A DNA stretch of 64,000 nucleotides from Aquihabitans sp. G128 (GTDB lineage: Bacteria > Actinomycetota > Acidimicrobiia > Acidimicrobiales > Iamiaceae), in NCBI RefSeq assembly GCF_019048865.1, contig NZ_CP077604.1, positions 310,001-374,000 on the forward strand, read 5' to 3'. The notes under the pieces are model-generated. The model searched no databases and was not told where the DNA came from. It was given only the letters and a program-made list of their open reading frames with translations. A program made the translations under genes and the position numbers. Positions 61,528 through 64,000 of this stretch are shown here, in pieces; the first letter of the stretch is position 1; each line of letters opens with the position of its first letter.

Positions 61528-63445
61528 ATGACCGGTTCGGCCGGCGGTGTGCCGCCGGGGCTGCTCGGCCAGGTGGCCCGGGCTGCGGTCGGGGCCAGCC
61601 CGCTGGCGGTGGCGGCGTCGCTGGTCGACGTCGTCGGCGCGGCCGGCGGGTGGCAGCCTGCGGTGGGCCTGCGGGTCGACGGGGTGGGCCGGGTGCCGGA
61701 ACTGCTGGCCGTCGACGTGCCGGCCGAGCGGGCCGGCCCCGCCCTGCTCGGCGTGCTCTACGAGGCCGCCCTGCACCCCGACGCCCGCGACGCCGGCGCC
61801 CACTACACCCCGGCTGACCTCGCGGCCCGGCTGGTGGCCCTGGTCCTGCCCGGCGCCTCGGCGGCGGCGACCGCGGGCCCGAAGGTGTGGGACCCGGCGT
61901 GCGGCGGCGGCGTCTTCCTGCTGGCCGCAGCCGACGCCCTGCTCGCCGAGGGCGTTCCCGCCGAGCGGGTGGCGGGCGAGCTGCTGTGGGGCACCGACGT
62001 CGACCCCGGGGCCGTGGCCGTCGCCGAAGCAGCGCTGGCGTGGTGGGCGGCCGCACAGGGCGCCGTCGACGCGACGCCCGGGCCCCACCTGGCCGTCGCC
62101 GACCCCCTCGTCGACGTGGCCCCCGCGCAGCCGCGCAGCGCCCGGGCTCGGGCTGCGGCGGCCGGCCCGCTCCCCGTGGCGGCCGCCGCCGGCTTCGACC
62201 TGGTGGTGGGCAACCCGCCGTTCCAGGGACAGCTCGCCGGCCGCTCGGTGCGCTCGGCGGCGTCGGCCGCCGCGCTGCGAGCCCGGTGGGGCGACGCGGT
62301 CGTCCGCCCCTACACCGACACCGCGGCGCTCTTCCTGGTGGCCGGCGCCCGAGCGCTGGCGCCGGGCGGCCGGCTGGCCATGATCCTGCCGACCTCGGTC
62401 CTGGCCGCCCGGGACGCGGCGCCCGCCCGGGCGGCGGCCGCTGCGGTCGGTCCGCTCACCGACCTGTGGGTGGCGGGCGAACCGGTCTTCGGCGCCTCGG
62501 TGCTGGTGTGCGCCGCGGTGCTTCAACGGCCCCCTGCCGACCTCGCCGACCCGGCCGAGGCCGCCGGCACGGCCGTCTCGCTCCCGCCCGAGCCGAGCCG
62601 AGCGACGGTGCGGCGCTGGCACGGCCGGTCGGTCTCGTCCCTGAAGGCGTCGGCCCCGGGCTCGCTCGTGGCCGCCGTGGTGGCGGCCGGCGGCGGCGAC
62701 GGGTGGGCGGCGCTGGCGCTGGCGGCGCTGGGCGTGCCCGACCCCCCGGCCCGCTCGGCCGGCTCCCTGCGGGACCTGGGCACCGCCCGGGCCGGCTTCC
62801 GCGACGAGTACTACGGCCTCGTGGGCCACGTGGGCGAGGCGCCGCAGGGCGTCGACCACGACGACCTGCCGGAGGGCCTGGCGGCCCTGGTGACCTCGGG
62901 CCTGCTCGATCCGGGTCGCTGCACCTGGGGCCGCCGTCCCGCCAGCTTCGCCCGCCACGCCTACGACCGGCCGGCGGTGGACCTGGCCTCGCTGGCGGCG
63001 GCGGGCGGGCGGGCGCACACCTGGGTCCAGCAGATGCTGGTGCCGAAGGTGGTCGTGGCCACGCAGACGCGTCGGGGAGGCGGCGGTCGACGCCGGCGGG
63101 CGCTGGGTGGCGTCGACCCCGACCGTCGCCTTCGTGGCCCCGGTCGGGCGGCTCTGGGAGGTCGCCGCGGTGGTCTGCTCGCCGGTGGGCACCGTCGCCG
63201 CCCTCGCCGCCACGGCCGGCAGCGCCCGGGCCGGCGACGCCATCCGCCACAGCGTGGCGAGCGTCGGCGCGCTCCCGCTCCCGGTCGACCACCGCGCCTG
63301 GGCCGCCGGCGCCACGGCCCTCCAGCGCGGCGACCACCCGGCGTTCGTGGCCGCCATGGCGGCCGCCTACGCCGTCCCCGCCGGAGCGGCCGACGACCTC
63401 GCCGCCTGGTGGCTCGACCGCGCCCCCGCCCCGGCGCCCCGCTGA
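61528..63445 (+). CDS. N6-adenine-type DNA methyltransferase (orphan), frameshift near the 3' end
   Basis: The N-terminal two thirds carry HYTP (92-95), motif I DPACGGG (122-128) and catalytic motif IV NPPF (229-232), the order of gamma-type N6-adenine methyltransferases, and ARAGFRDEYYGLVGH in the target-recognition-like region. After QTR the frame breaks near 63071 (GCGTCGGGGAGGCGG). Dropping one base continues GEAAVDAGGRWVAS and gives 638 aa in total, ending PAPAPR. No restriction enzyme, specificity subunit or phage gene is next to it. It could be an orphan regulator methylase or an epigenetic defence remnant. Confidence 0.82.
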
Positions 63446-63484
63446 GCGACGCCCCAGCGCCACGGCCCGCCCGCGCGAACGGTG

Positions 63485-63515
63485 TTGCGCGGCCCCGGGG
63501 GAGCGCGCCTATCCT
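63485..63515 (+). promoter_or_regulatory. Promoter of the metX transcript
   Basis: TTGCGC (63485-63490) and TATCCT (63510-63515) are separated by 19 bp, and the S-box-type leader begins directly downstream. This is the only plausible promoter in the 251-bp gap after the methylase gene. Confidence 0.7.
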
Positions 63516-63521
63516 GCCCGG

Positions 63522-63640
63522 GTCATCACGAGTGGCCCGGGCGACCGGGTCCGGCAACCTGGGACGGACACCCAAGGTGCCTTCTCGCCTCCGGGCGGGG
63601 ATGTGGCCGGCAGCCGCCGGCAACGAAGTGTCTGGGCCAC
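63522..63640 (+). ncRNA. SAM riboswitch (S-box superfamily, SAM-I/IV-like)
   Basis: The leader holds TCATCACGAGTGGC, then CCGGCAACC, then AAGGTGCCTTCTCGCC, the core blocks of S-box/SAM-IV aptamers (GAGTGG, GGCAACC and GGTGCC) in the right order and spacing, directly upstream of metX. SAM binding would reduce metX expression. The 3' part with GGGATGTGGCCGGCAG up to about 63640 probably holds the extra stem that distinguishes SAM-IV variants, but the exact subclass and 3' boundary are not certain. Confidence 0.85.
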
Positions 63641-63696
63641 CCGGCCCAACCACTGGCACCAGGTGAACGGCCCTCCGAGCGATCGAGGAGGAGCAC

Positions 63697-64000
63697 ATGA
63701 CCGACGACGGCGCCCACTGGGCCGACGCCGAGTCCCTGCTGGTCCCTCCGCCGTGGATCCAGCCCCACGCCAGCACCCTGCCGGCCACCGGGGCCTGGCG
63801 GCCCGGCGATCCCCTGGGCCAGCGGCAGTTCATGCGCATGGCCGTCGATCGCTCGTTCGTGCTCGAGGGCGGGGGCCAGCTCCACGACATCACCGTGTGC
63901 TTCGAGACCTGGGGGACGCTCTCGCCCGAGGCCGACAACGCGGTGCTCGTCTGCCACGCCCTCACCGGTGACGCCCACGCCGCCGGGCCCGCCGGCGACG
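63697..64000 (+). CDS. metX: Homoserine O-acetyltransferase (partial, 3' end outside window)
   Basis: The first 101 codons are visible. The start has [14 protein letters not shown], and then [19 protein letters not shown] with [10 protein letters not shown], the beta-sheet core of the MetX alpha/beta-hydrolase fold just before the nucleophile elbow (which would be outside). MetX acetylates homoserine for direct sulfhydrylation in methionine synthesis. ATG 63697 has GAGGAGGAG upstream. The SAM aptamer in its leader supports the assignment. Confidence 0.92.
   Translation, partial: MTDDGAHWADAESLLVPPPWIQPHASTLPATGAWRPGDPLGQRQFMRMAVDRSFVLEGGGQLHDITVCFETWGTLSPEADNAVLVCHALTGDAHAAGPAGD

Overview
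The window comes from a very GC-rich actinobacterial chromosome. Diagnostic genes are a mycobacterial-type fused 2-oxoglutarate decarboxylase/dehydrogenase (Kgd), a BldD-type regulator with a c-di-GMP signature, an hrcA-dnaJ pair behind a CIRCE element, a DUF222-HNH gene with an actinobacterial SOS box, and an S-box-type (SAM) leader before metX. The mix of housekeeping and lipid genes would fit the class Acidimicrobiia, but that placement is inference. I see no prophage, insertion sequence, CRISPR array, rRNA or tRNA.

Layout. 1-5 kb: end of a phosphotransferase gene, a thioredoxin-TPR protein, a small HExxH protein and a two-gene ABC exporter. 5-12 kb: comEA-comEC, a damage-inducible HNH gene with a decayed partial copy of its own 3' end, a hypothetical gene, then holA facing rpsT. 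12-22 kb: lepA, LtrA, photolyase, CIRCE-hrcA-dnaJ-rsmE, bldD and hemW. 22-29 kb: HAD hydrolase, DUF998 protein, globin, ettA, and a MarR regulator divergent from a DrrAB-like exporter with nested inverted repeats between them. 29-37 kb: kgd, a glycosyltransferase facing an FkbM methyltransferase, then an amidohydrolase-like gene and a ferritin-like diiron gene, each behind a palindromic operator. 37-43 kb: the most accessory-looking stretch, with an orphan AbiEi/DUF559 gene beside a 62-bp tandem repeat, a Thr/Pro-rich membrane protein, an SDR, mutM and a Pro-rich FecR-like protein. 43-52 kb: D-aminoacylase, lipoprotein, a 29-aa membrane peptide, ppk2, a two-component system and an acyl-CoA dehydrogenase. 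52-64 kb: beta-galactosidase, assorted enzymes, DEAD-box helicase, an orphan N6-adenine methylase with a long inverted repeat, and the SAM leader with metX.

Two patterns run through the window. First, at least 18 genes have a TAnnnT hexamer ending 6-8 nt before the start codon, as expected for leaderless transcription. Second, about ten otherwise conserved genes, including kgd, are broken by single-base indels, mostly one extra base and mostly in G or C runs. The second pattern looks like sequencing error rather than biology, so affected genes are annotated as whole genes with the break noted.
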